Assembly (NCBI RefSeq): GCF_036346295.1
Contig: NZ_CP107819.1
Coordinates: 4,588,001 to 4,652,000, forward strand
DNA from: Streptomyces sp. NBC_00536
GTDB lineage: Bacteria; Actinomycetota; Actinomycetes; Streptomycetales; Streptomycetaceae
DNA: 64,000 nucleotides
Reading direction: 5' to 3'
Part shown: positions 46,717 to 54,857 of the stretch, one piece after another
How positions within the stretch are numbered: position 1 is the stretch's first letter
Layout of the letters: each line of letters opens with the position of its first letter
Program-made: the position numbers and the translations under genes
The notes under the pieces: generated by a model
What the model was told of the DNA's origin: nothing
What the model saw: the letters and a program-made list of their open reading frames with translations, nothing else
Databases searched by the model: none

Positions 46717-47531
46717 CGGGAGGCCGTCCCGCCGCCGAGCCAGTCCAGCGATTCGCCGGTGTCGCGGCCCTGCGCGCCGACCAGTTCGAGGAAGGCGTCC
46801 TGCAGGGTGGGCGCGCTGCCGCGGACGGTGGCCAGCGGGCCCGCGGCGCGGATCTGCCCGGCCGCCATCACGGCGACCCAGTCGCACAGCGACTCGACCA
46901 GTTCCATCACGTGCGAGGAGAAGACCACCGTGGCACCGGACGCGGTGTAACGTTCCAGCACCTTGCGGATGGTCTGCGCCGACACCGGGTCGACGCCCTC
47001 GAACGGTTCGTCGAGGAACAGCACTTCGGGGTTGTGCAGCAGCGCCGCCGCCAGACCGATCTTCTTGCGCATGCCGGTCGAGTAGTCCACGACCAGCTTG
47101 TGCTGCGAGCCCGCGAGGTCCAGGACGTCCAGCAGCTGTGTCGCGCGCTTGTCGGTCTCCGGGCCCGGGACGCCCCGCAAGCGGCCCATGTAGCCGAGCA
47201 GTTCCCGCCCGGACAGCCGCTCGAAGAGCCGCAGCCCCTCCGGCAGCACCCCGATCCGGGATTTCACCTGAACCGGGTCCTGCCATACGTCATGTCCGGC
47301 GACCTCGACGCGCCCCTGGTCCGGGCGCAGCAGCCCGGTCACCATCGACAGCGTGGTGGTCTTGCCGGCCCCGTTGGGGCCGACGAGACCGATGAACTGC
47401 CCCGCGGGCAGTTCGAGATCGATCCCCGCGACGGCGATCTGCTCGCCGAAGCGCTTCCACAGCCCTTGGATCCGTACGGCGGGGGCGGCAACCGATGCCG
47501 TGTCCCCCGTCAACAATGCCTGGTCCGGCAT
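46713..47531 (-). CDS. ABC transporter ATP-binding protein
   Basis: A 272-residue ATPase: Walker A GLVGPNGAGKTTT (near 49-61), Q-loop region GVLPEGLRLFERLSG, signature DYSTGMRKKIGLAAAL (a YSTGM variant of LSGGQ), Walker B VLFLDEPFEGVDP and H-loop VVFSSHVMELVE. It belongs to the CcmA-like exporter ATPases. It energises the downstream permease and starts 96 bp after the primase-like gene on the same strand. Confidence 0.92.
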   Translation of the reverse strand: MPDQALLTGDTASVAAPAVRIQGLWKRFGEQIAVAGIDLELPAGQFIGLVGPNGAGKTTTLSMVTGLLRPDQGRVEVAGHDVWQDPVQVKSRIGVLPEGLRLFERLSGRELLGYMGRLRGVPGPETDKRATQLLDVLDLAGSQHKLVVDYSTGMRKKIGLAAALLHNPEVLFLDEPFEGVDPVSAQTIRKVLERYTASGATVVFSSHVMELVESLCDWVAVMAAGQIRAAGPLATVRGSAPTLQDAFLELVGAQGRDTGESLDWLGGGTASR

Positions 47532-47627
47532 CGCGCCCTGCCTTTCGTTCTGTCCCCGTGTTCGTCGTTCACCTTACGAGGGCAGGCCGTGGCGTCTGTA
47601 GGGCTATATGTACTGAACTGCCTCCGC

Positions 47628-48329
47628 TCAGCCGCGGCGGGCCCGGGCCGCCGCCGCCTCGCGCCCGCACGCGTAGGCCAGTACGTCGATCAGCTCCTCG
47701 GTGTCGGGCAGCCACCGGTTCGCCGGGGTGGGGCGGCGGACCCACTGCACCTGGCCCCGGCCGCCGTAGCGGGTGGGCGGGGCGGCGACGTAGTCCCCCT
47801 CGCCGCGCGCGACGAGGTCGAGCGAGGCGGGCTGCCAGCCCAGCTTGCGCAGCAGATCGGGGAGCTTGGCCCCGGCGCCGGGCAGCACGAAGAACTGGAT
47901 CCGCCGGTCCGGGGTCGCGGTCACCGGCCCGATGGTGAGCCCCAGCCGCTCCAGCCGGGCCAGCGCCAGGAAGCCGGACACCTCCGGCACCTCGATCGCG
48001 TCGAAGGTGCGGCCGGTGGGCAGCAGGATCGAGGCGGCGGGCTGGCGCGACCACAGCTGGCGGACCCGGACCGCGCTGCCCGACGCCAGCGCGGCCCACT
48101 CCTTCACCCCCGGGTGCGCGCCCGGCTTCTCGCAGGCCGCGACCCCGCAGGAGCAGACCTCCCGGCCGTCCCCGGGCTCCAGCCAGGTGCCCGCGAACAC
48201 GTCCCAGTGCCGCTCTTCCGCGTACCGCACGGCATGGTCCAGCAGCAGTTCACCGCGCTGCTGGGGGATGGGCGCGGTCTCCGTGACTCCGATGGTCTCT
48301 TCCACGATCAGCACAACTGCCGCCGTCAC
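47628..48329 (-). CDS. Bifunctional DNA primase/polymerase-like protein
   Basis: A 233-residue protein of the Prim-Pol (archaeo-eukaryotic primase-like) family common in Streptomyces: HAVRYAEERHWDVFAGTWLEPG, the Cys-rich CSCGVAACEKPGAHPG, and ASILLPTGRTFDAIEVPEVSG. The catalytic acidic residues of full-length primases are not all evident, so it may be degenerate or regulatory. Three in-frame GTGs (48329, 48314, 48305) are possible starts, none with a good ribosome site; the third (VEETIGVTET) may be the family start. It is divergent from the NsdA-like regulator, with 265 bp between. Confidence 0.7.
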   Translation of the reverse strand: MTAAVVLIVEETIGVTETAPIPQQRGELLLDHAVRYAEERHWDVFAGTWLEPGDGREVCSCGVAACEKPGAHPGVKEWAALASGSAVRVRQLWSRQPAASILLPTGRTFDAIEVPEVSGFLALARLERLGLTIGPVTATPDRRIQFFVLPGAGAKLPDLLRKLGWQPASLDLVARGEGDYVAAPPTRYGGRGQVQWVRRPTPANRWLPDTEELIDVLAYACGREAAAARARRG

Positions 48330-48594
48330 CGGGAGTTACGGGCGTAAACCAGCCGGTCGAGGGAGCATCGATCCTGCATGCGGGGCGCACCGGTGCACGG
48401 GCGGGGGCGCGCGGGGGACCGGGAGCCGGTGGGTGGGTAGCGACACCTCGCAGCAGACCGGAGAGCGGCGGTCCACCACGCACGGGACGGCTGGGCACGA
48501 CTCACCACGTTCCGGACGGTGTTCCGCATTCTTCGCAGATCAGCCGGGAAGTGATCAGAAGCACGATCACCCGCGGCCAGCAGGGGGTTTTCTC

Positions 48595-49977
48595 ATGGCA
48601 GCCAGGCCTCTCGTCGCCCGCCAGCCGAACGAACGGTTGCAGGCACTCATCCAGGAAGCCGGCTGTTCCAACGCCGGCCTCGCCCGTCGGGTCAACATGT
48701 GCGGGGCGGAACACGGCCTCGACCTCCGCTACGACAAGACATCCGTGGCCCGCTGGCTGCGCGGACAGCAGCCGCGCGGCCGGGCCCCCGGGATCATCGC
48801 CGAGGCCCTCGGGCGCAAGCTCGGCCGGACCGTCACCATCGACGAGATCGGCATGGCCAACGGCAAGAACCTCGCCTCCGGCGTGGGCCTGCAGTTCTCC
48901 CCGACCGTCGTCGGCGCCATCGAGCAGGTCTGCGAGCTGTGGCGCAGCGACGTCGGGCGCCGCGACTTCCTCTCCGGATCGGCCGTGGCCGCCTCCGCGC
49001 TCGTCGAGCCCAGCCGCGACTGGCTGATCACCGGGGCCGACGCCCAGGTGGCCCGTACGGGCGGCTCGCGCGTCGGCATGTCCGACGTCGAGGCGGTACG
49101 GGCCACCACCGACGCCCTCACCGACCTCGACCACCGCTTCGGCAGCGGGCACGTACGGCCCGTGGTCGTCCACTACCTCAACAGCGTGGTCTCCGGGCTG
49201 ATCGGCGGCTCCTACCGCGAGCCGGTGGGCCGCGCGCTCTTCCTGGCCGTGGCCCGGCTCACCGAACTCGCGGGCTACATGGCCGTGGACACCGGCCAGC
49301 CCGGTCTCGCCCAGCGCTACTACATCCAGGCCCTGCGCCTCGCCCAGGCGGCGGGCGACCGCGCGTACGGCGGCTACGTGCTCGCCGCGTCCATGAGCCA
49401 CCTCGCGGCCGAGCTGGGCAACCCGCGGGAGATCGCGCAGCTGGCGCGGGCCGCGCAGGAGGGCACGCGCGGGCAGGTCACACCGCGGGCGGAGGCCATG
49501 TTCTACGCCGCCGAGGCGCGCGGGCACGCGCTGCTGGGCGACGCCCGGGCCACGGCGGTGCTGTCCTCGCGGGCCGTGACCGCGCTGGAGCGCGCCGAAC
49601 CGGAGTCCGGGGACGACCCGGTGTGGATCCGGCACTTCGACCAGGCCTACCTCGCCGACGAACTCGCGCACTGCCACCGCGACCTGGGGCAGGCCGACGC
49701 GGCGGGCCGGCGGGCGGAGGAGGCCTTGCGGGCACTGCCCCGGACCAAGGCCCGCAGACGAGCCATCGGGCTGCTGCTCCTGGCGACCTCGCAGGTGCAG
49801 CGCCGGGAGGTCGAGCAGGGCTGCCAGACCGCCGTGCAGGCGGTGGACCTGCTGTCCGGCCTGCGGTCGAACCGGGGCGCCGAGTACCTCGACGACTTCC
49901 GGTCGCGGCTGGAGCCGTACCGGGAGGAAGCGGCGGTCAGGGAGTTCAGCGCGCGGCTGGAGACACAGGTGGCGTGA
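48595..49977 (+). CDS. NsdA-like HTH/TPR regulator
   Basis: A 460-residue cytoplasmic regulator with an N-terminal HTH (LQALIQEAGCSNAGLARRVN, YDKTSVARWLRGQQPRG, about 12-60) and a twin-Arg-like linker RRDFLSGSAVAAS near 120. The rest is a TPR-like helical array (SYREPVGRALFLAVARLTEL, GQPGLAQRYYIQALRLAQAA, and so on). The plan matches NsdA and related Streptomyces proteins that modulate sporulation and antibiotic production. The start MAARPLVARQPNERL follows AGGGGG. A long 265 bp upstream region suggests complex control. DNA target unknown. Confidence 0.78.
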   Translation: MAARPLVARQPNERLQALIQEAGCSNAGLARRVNMCGAEHGLDLRYDKTSVARWLRGQQPRGRAPGIIAEALGRKLGRTVTIDEIGMANGKNLASGVGLQFSPTVVGAIEQVCELWRSDVGRRDFLSGSAVAASALVEPSRDWLITGADAQVARTGGSRVGMSDVEAVRATTDALTDLDHRFGSGHVRPVVVHYLNSVVSGLIGGSYREPVGRALFLAVARLTELAGYMAVDTGQPGLAQRYYIQALRLAQAAGDRAYGGYVLAASMSHLAAELGNPREIAQLARAAQEGTRGQVTPRAEAMFYAAEARGHALLGDARATAVLSSRAVTALERAEPESGDDPVWIRHFDQAYLADELAHCHRDLGQADAAGRRAEEALRALPRTKARRRAIGLLLLATSQVQRREVEQGCQTAVQAVDLLSGLRSNRGAEYLDDFRSRLEPYREEAAVREFSARLETQVA

Positions 49978-50048
49978 CGGACACGGGGGGTGACGGGGTA
50001 GCGTGACCGACGGTTCCGTAGGTTCGGACGGTCGGAAAAGGAGTCCCG

Positions 50049-51551
50049 GTGACGCAGAGCGGACAAGGCGGCGACTCGCGGCAGCCGCAGCCCCATCCCG
50101 GGCCCCAGCCCCCCGTGTACGAAGCGCCCGCCTACGAGCCCCCCGCGTACGAGCCCCCCGCCTACGAGGCACCCGCGTACGGAGCACCCGCGTACGGGGT
50201 CCCCGCGCCCGGGGCGCCCGCCTACGGATACCCGCCCCAGGACGCGCCGCCCGGCCACGTCCTGGGACCGGGGTACGAGGGCCCGGGAGCGCCGCACGGC
50301 TACGGCTACCCGCCGATCCCGGAGGCCGAGACCCAGTACATACCGCCGGTCCCGGCGCACCCGGGGCCGATGGAGGCGCAGACGCAGTACATCCCGCCGG
50401 TGTCCGCCGCCCCGGCGCACATGGAGGCGGCGACGCAGTACATCCCGCCGGTCCCGGCCGGTCCGGGGCCCATGGACGCGGCGCCGATGGGCGCGGCGCA
50501 CATGGAGGCGGCCACCCAGTACATCCCGCCCGTTCCGGCCGGTCCGGGCGGCGGTCCCGGCGGAATGCACGAGGCCGCGACCCAGTACATCCCGCCGGTC
50601 CCGGCGGGCCCGGGTCCCGGTCAGGGGCAGAGTCCCGGTCAGGGTCCGCCGGACGTCTTCGACGGCCTGTTCCGCGGCGACGACCAGGGGCACACCCAGG
50701 TGCTGCCGCCGATCCAGGAGCCGGTGCGCAGCCAGGCCCCGCCGCCCGCGCCGCCCTTCCAGCAGCGCCGCCCGAAGCCGCAGCCGCAGTTCCCGCAGCA
50801 GCCGGCGCACCTCCAGCAGACGGCCGGGTTCCAGCAGCCCCCGCCGCCCCCGCAGTTCCAGCAGCCCGGCCCGTTCCAGCAGCCGCCGCCGGAGGAGCCC
50901 GCGCGGAAGGTGTCGCCCGTGGTCATCGGGGTCGCGGTGCTCGCGCTCGCCGTGGCCGGTCTGGGCGTGGGGTCCCTGCTGGGGGACGGCAAGGCCCAGA
51001 ACAACGACCCGGCGGCGGTGGACACCGTACCGAGCAAGCCGGCCGGTTCCGGTTCGGCCAAGCCCCCGGCGGACGAGGCGCCGGTGGATCCGGCGCGCGC
51101 CCAGGCCGTACAGCTCGACAAGGTGCTCGCGGACAGCAACGACAGCCGGGCGACCGTGATCCGCGCCGTGGACGACGTGAAGGCCTGCAAGAACCTCGCC
51201 CAGTCCGCCGAGGACCTGCGCGACGCGGCCCGCAAGCGCGAGGAGCTGGTCACCAAGCTCCAGGAGCTGAAGACCGACAAGCTGCCCGACCACGCGAAGC
51301 TGACCGCGGCGCTCACCAAGGCGTGGCAGTCGTCGGGTTCGGCGGACCAGCACTACGCGGCCTGGGCGGACGAGGCCGCGGGCGACCGCAAGACCTGCAA
51401 GGACGGCAAGGGGGCCAAGGCCACCACCCAGGCCAACGAGGGCAACAAGGCGAGCGCCGAGGCCACCAAGGCGAAGGACTCGGCCGCGGGCATGTGGAAC
51501 AAGATCGCGGCGCAGTACGGGCTCACCCAGCGGGACACGTCCCAGCTCTGA
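50049..51551 (+). CDS. Repetitive proline-rich membrane protein
   Basis: A 500-residue protein. The first half is low complexity: about six EAPAY/EPPAY units (residues 24-55), then five copies of TQYIPPVP spaced by Gly/Pro/Met-rich linkers (about 95-190), then a Gln/Pro-rich stretch (210-290). One transmembrane helix (VSPVVIGVAVLALAVAGLGV, about 297-316) is followed by an extracytoplasmic, mostly helical domain rich in Lys/Ala (about 350-495). AAGGAG lies 5 bp before GTG. The cytoplasmic repeats could be a scaffold or phosphorylation target. Function unknown. Confidence 0.8.
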   Translation: MTQSGQGGDSRQPQPHPGPQPPVYEAPAYEPPAYEPPAYEAPAYGAPAYGVPAPGAPAYGYPPQDAPPGHVLGPGYEGPGAPHGYGYPPIPEAETQYIPPVPAHPGPMEAQTQYIPPVSAAPAHMEAATQYIPPVPAGPGPMDAAPMGAAHMEAATQYIPPVPAGPGGGPGGMHEAATQYIPPVPAGPGPGQGQSPGQGPPDVFDGLFRGDDQGHTQVLPPIQEPVRSQAPPPAPPFQQRRPKPQPQFPQQPAHLQQTAGFQQPPPPPQFQQPGPFQQPPPEEPARKVSPVVIGVAVLALAVAGLGVGSLLGDGKAQNNDPAAVDTVPSKPAGSGSAKPPADEAPVDPARAQAVQLDKVLADSNDSRATVIRAVDDVKACKNLAQSAEDLRDAARKREELVTKLQELKTDKLPDHAKLTAALTKAWQSSGSADQHYAAWADEAAGDRKTCKDGKGAKATTQANEGNKASAEATKAKDSAAGMWNKIAAQYGLTQRDTSQL

Positions 51552-51556
51552 GCCGG

Positions 51557-52927
51557 TCAGCTGGAGCGGGGGGCCGCCTCCAGGGTCTTGGTCATGTCCA
51601 TGGTGGTCTCGCCGGGCTGCGCGATGATCCGGCCGTCCTGGACGATCTGGAAGGTGACGCGCCCGTTCGCCATCCGGGGGAAGCCGCCGACCGCGCGCAT
51701 GTCCTGGTAGCGCCAGCTCAGGTCGGGGGTGAGGCCGCCGGTCTTGACGCCCGCCGAGTGGTTGAGGGCGCGGGCGACCGTGCGCCCGCTGACCTCCCCG
51801 TCCTTGCCGAGGCGCTTCACGATCTCGGTGAAGACGGTGTACGCGATCCAGGTGGTCTGGGTGCCGGTGTCGTCCGGGTTGACCCGGTTGTCGCCGAAGG
51901 CGTTCTCGGTGATGACCTTGCGCATCGGCTGCCACAGCGGGTCGCCGGACACCGGGTACCAGCTGGCGACGTACGCGCCCTCGAACTGGCTCTCCTTGCC
52001 GCCGGTGCGGTCCACCAGGGACTGGCTGACGCTGCCGAGGACGGAGGAGAGCTGCGGCTTCTTCGCCTCGGTGTCGAGGCGGCGGAAGGAGTCGAAGAAG
52101 GTCTCGGTGCGCTCGCCGAGGACGGCGGCCACGCACCCCTTGCCCTTGTCCCCGGTGTCGGCCGTATCGCTCTTACTGCTCTTGTCGGTCTTGTCGGCCT
52201 TGTCGGCGGTCTTGCCCTTGCCCGCCTCGGTGAGGGCTTCGCGGGCTTGGTCGGCGTAGTTCGCGGAGTCCTCGGGCGCCCGGACGTCGGCGGCCTCGCG
52301 CTGCGGCTTGACGGCCTTGAACCCGGCGTTGAGCTGGATGGGCATGGAGTCGCCCGCGAGGGTGTCGGGCCGTACGAGCGCCACGTCGTCGCAGGCCTTG
52401 CCCAGCTGGTGCCCGGCTCCGGCGAGCAGCACGGGCTGGCCGCCGTTGACGGGGTAGGACAGGGTGCTCTGGAACTCCTCGGCGGAGACGCCGTAGCCGC
52501 CGATGAAGGGGATGCCCTCGGCTTCGAGCGGGGCCATGAAGGCGCGCCCCCACTGGCTGTACGAGCCCACGACGGCCACGGCCTTGGCGGTGATCGCCTG
52601 CCGGGCGCAGTCGGCGGCGCCGCTCGCGGTGTTGTGCTCGTTGCAGGTCAGGACGCGGAGCTTGTGGCCGTTGATGCCGCCCTTGGCGTTGATCCAGCGC
52701 TCGTAGGCCTTGGCCATCGCGGGCATGCCGCCCATGTTGGTGGCCTTCGTGCCCTCGGGAGCCCAGGTCATGACGGTGATGGTGTCCCCGGAGCCCCCCG
52801 TGGCTCCGGGGAACAGTCCACAGCCGGTCAGCAGACACGCACCTGCCACCGTGCTCGTCGCCGTGGTCACCGCCCTGGTCAGGAGCGTGCGGGAGCGGGA
52901 ACGTGATGCGGTTCGCCAGTCGGTCAT
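51557..52927 (-). CDS. Periplasmic-binding-protein-like lipoprotein (Leu/Ile/Val type)
   Basis: A 456-residue lipoprotein: Arg-rich start, lipobox LLTGC (Cys near 36) and a type 1 binding-protein fold (Peripla_BP_6: TWAPEGTKATNMGGMPAMAK, CNEHNTASGAADCARQ, GVVGSYSQWGRAFMAPLE-like). It is typical of branched-chain amino acid or amide ABC systems, but no permease is adjacent, so it may be an orphan sensor. A roughly 28-residue Lys/Asp/Thr-rich insertion (about 233-260) is unusual for the family. The promoter side faces the SCO4402-type gene, divergent. Confidence 0.85.
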   Translation of the reverse strand: MTDWRTASRSRSRTLLTRAVTTATSTVAGACLLTGCGLFPGATGGSGDTITVMTWAPEGTKATNMGGMPAMAKAYERWINAKGGINGHKLRVLTCNEHNTASGAADCARQAITAKAVAVVGSYSQWGRAFMAPLEAEGIPFIGGYGVSAEEFQSTLSYPVNGGQPVLLAGAGHQLGKACDDVALVRPDTLAGDSMPIQLNAGFKAVKPQREAADVRAPEDSANYADQAREALTEAGKGKTADKADKTDKSSKSDTADTGDKGKGCVAAVLGERTETFFDSFRRLDTEAKKPQLSSVLGSVSQSLVDRTGGKESQFEGAYVASWYPVSGDPLWQPMRKVITENAFGDNRVNPDDTGTQTTWIAYTVFTEIVKRLGKDGEVSGRTVARALNHSAGVKTGGLTPDLSWRYQDMRAVGGFPRMANGRVTFQIVQDGRIIAQPGETTMDMTKTLEAAPRSS

Positions 52928-53088
52928 GACCCGTCACACTTCCGGCCCCCGGGGAACTGAAGTGTGAGGTGTACACAACATGGGGTGACGCCCAGGTGAA
53001 TTGCGGGGGACCTGTTGGTGGGCAAGGCGGGCAAGGGCAGCCAAGGTGGGCGGAGTGGGTCCCTCCGGGGGAACGTACGATCGAGCGC

Positions 53089-53592
53089 GTGACATTCGAC
53101 CCAGGTTCGAAGAACTCTTCCCGTCGCGGCCGCCGCTCCACCACCATGGGCGGCATGCCCCTCAACGACATGCCGTGGTGGCGCTGGCGCACCAACGTGC
53201 GCTCGGCGCTGCACATGCTCTCCGACCCGGCCTTCCAGGAGGACACCTGGCTTGCCGGACTCGACGGCTACGGAGACGTCACCGACGCCGTCTACCGGCT
53301 CGTCGAGGACACCTGGCTCGACAACTGGTCCGCGGAGAAGTACGTCGGCACGATCTTCCGCGACTCCCAGGAGGCGGCCCTCGTGGACCTCGCCGTCCTG
53401 CGGGTGCTGCGGATCCTGCACCAGGTCGGGCCGGACGCCCCCGTCTCCGTCTACCTGGAGCACCACGCCTGGCCCGAGGCGGTCCGTGCCGCGCGCGAGG
53501 CGCACGTACGGCTGGCGGTGGCCGACGGGGACGATCCCGACGCCCGGCCGCGCTCCCTGGAAGTGCTGAGGATCCTCACACGGGCGGCGTGA
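53089..53592 (+). CDS. SCO4402-family protein
   Basis: A 167-residue protein matching the actinobacterial SCO4402 family: MGGMPLNDMPWWRWRTNVRS, GYGDVTDAVYRLVEDTWL, NWSAEKYVGTIFRDSQEAAL. It is helical and soluble. Function unknown. GTG 53089 gives the longer N-terminus (VTFDPGSKNSSRRGRRSTT), likely disordered and basic; an ATG at 53146 is the alternative. It lies 49 bp upstream of purU, and the pair appears conserved in Streptomyces, as I recall. Confidence 0.8.
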   Translation: MTFDPGSKNSSRRGRRSTTMGGMPLNDMPWWRWRTNVRSALHMLSDPAFQEDTWLAGLDGYGDVTDAVYRLVEDTWLDNWSAEKYVGTIFRDSQEAALVDLAVLRVLRILHQVGPDAPVSVYLEHHAWPEAVRAAREAHVRLAVADGDDPDARPRSLEVLRILTRAA

Positions 53593-53641
53593 GCGGCGTG
53601 AAGGGGCGCGGAGCAGCGCCGATGTGAAAGTCTTGCGGGTC

Positions 53642-54517
53642 ATGAGCGAAGACCCGCAGGCGAATGAGCCCCAGCAGTACATCCTCACCCTGTCCTGTCC
53701 CGATAAGCAGGGCATTGTGCACGCCGTGTCCAGTTATCTGTTCATGACCGGGTGCAACATCGAGGACAGCCAGCAGTTCGGCGACCACGACACGGGCCTC
53801 TTCTTCATGCGGGTCCACTTCTCGGCGACGCCGCCGGTCACGGTTGACAAACTGCGGGCCAGTTTCGCGGCCATCGGCGACTCCTTCCGGATGGACTGGC
53901 AGATCCACCGCGCGGACGAGCGGATGCGGATCGTGCTGATGGTGTCGAAGTTCGGGCACTGCCTGAACGACCTGCTGTTCCGCTCGCGGATCGGGGCGCT
54001 GCCGGTCGAGATCGCGGCCGTGGTCTCCAACCACACCGACTTCGCCGAGCTGGTCGGCTCGTACGGCGTGCCGTTCGTGCACATTCCGGTCACCAAGGAC
54101 ACGAAGGCGGCGGCCGAGGCCGAGCTGCTGGAACTGGTGCGGGCGGAGAACGTCGAGCTGGTCGTCCTGGCGCGGTACATGCAGGTGCTGTCCGACACCC
54201 TGTGCAAGGAGCTGAGCGGGCGGATCATCAACATCCACCACTCGTTCCTGCCGAGCTTCAAGGGCGCGAAGCCGTACCACCAGGCGCACGCGCGGGGCGT
54301 GAAGCTGATCGGTGCCACCGCGCACTACGTGACGGCCGACCTGGACGAGGGCCCGATCATCGAGCAGGAGGTCGAGCGGGTCGGTCACGGGGTGACGCCG
54401 GAAGAGCTGGTGGCGGTCGGGCGGGACGTCGAGTGCCAGGCGCTCGCGCGGGCGGTCAAATGGCACAGCGAACGCCGCGTCCTCCTGAACGGCACCCGCA
54501 CCGTCGTCTTCGCCTGA
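53642..54517 (+). CDS. purU: Formyltetrahydrofolate deformylase
   Basis: A 291-residue PurU. Residues 10-90 form an ACT domain (ILTLSCPDKQGIVHAVSSYL, GCNIEDSQQFGDHDTGLFF). The catalytic formyltransferase-like domain has LVSKFGHCLNDLLFR-type wording, HIPVTKDTKAAAEAELL, the HHSFLPSFKGAKPYHQA loop and the catalytic Asp/His region ATAHYVTADLDEGPII. It hydrolyses 10-formyl-THF to THF and formate, balancing one-carbon units. ATG 53642 is the family start; GTG 53624 lies upstream in frame. Confidence 0.93.
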   Translation: MSEDPQANEPQQYILTLSCPDKQGIVHAVSSYLFMTGCNIEDSQQFGDHDTGLFFMRVHFSATPPVTVDKLRASFAAIGDSFRMDWQIHRADERMRIVLMVSKFGHCLNDLLFRSRIGALPVEIAAVVSNHTDFAELVGSYGVPFVHIPVTKDTKAAAEAELLELVRAENVELVVLARYMQVLSDTLCKELSGRIINIHHSFLPSFKGAKPYHQAHARGVKLIGATAHYVTADLDEGPIIEQEVERVGHGVTPEELVAVGRDVECQALARAVKWHSERRVLLNGTRTVVFA

Positions 54518-54560
54518 CGTCTGGCCCCGGCGGGCAGCGCGGGTTCGGGCTGGGCCGAAT

Positions 54561-54744
54561 CCAGCCTCGCCGGCGTTTGAGGCGCGGGTCCGGGCGGAGC
54601 CCGGGCGCTGCCGCAACCTTCAGCCTCGCCGGCGTTTGAGGCGCGGGGTCTGGGGCGGAGCCCCAGGGCCCGCAGGGGACGACGGCCCTGGCGGGCCGCC
54701 CCGGGCTCTGCCCGGACCCGCGCCTCAAACGCCGGCGAGGCTGA
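54561..54744. repeat. Dispersed-repeat array, locus 3
   Basis: Two direct copies of CAGCCTCGCCGGCGTTTGAG (starting at 54562 and 54621) are followed by an inverted copy (54716-54744). The second and third form a 29 bp near-perfect palindromic pair flanking CGGGGCGGAGCCCC-type hairpins. Same family as the arrays at 3.4 and 10.7 kb. It separates purU from the converging anti-sigma-like gene. Confidence 0.85.
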
Positions 54745-54856
54745 AGTGGGCCGGAGGCGGCCCGCCGGGCTGAAGTGGGCCGGAGGCGGCCCGCCAGGCT
54801 GAAGTGGGCCGGAGGCGGCCCGCCGGGCTGAAGTGGGTCGGGTGCGGCCCGCCAGG
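54741..54856. repeat. Four tandem 29 bp units
   Basis: CTGAAGTGGGCCGGAGGCGG plus CCCGCCGGG is repeated head to tail at 54741, 54770, 54799 and 54828. Units 1 and 3 are identical; unit 2 ends CCAGG and unit 4 has a few changes (GTCGGGTGC). Each unit contains a GGGCCGGAGGCGGCCC hairpin. The array ends at the stop codon of the minus-strand gene. Confidence 0.85.
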
Positions 54857-54857
54857 G

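Noticed and set aside
54741..54856. CRISPR array
   Set aside because: Four units are directly adjacent with no spacers and no cas genes are present.
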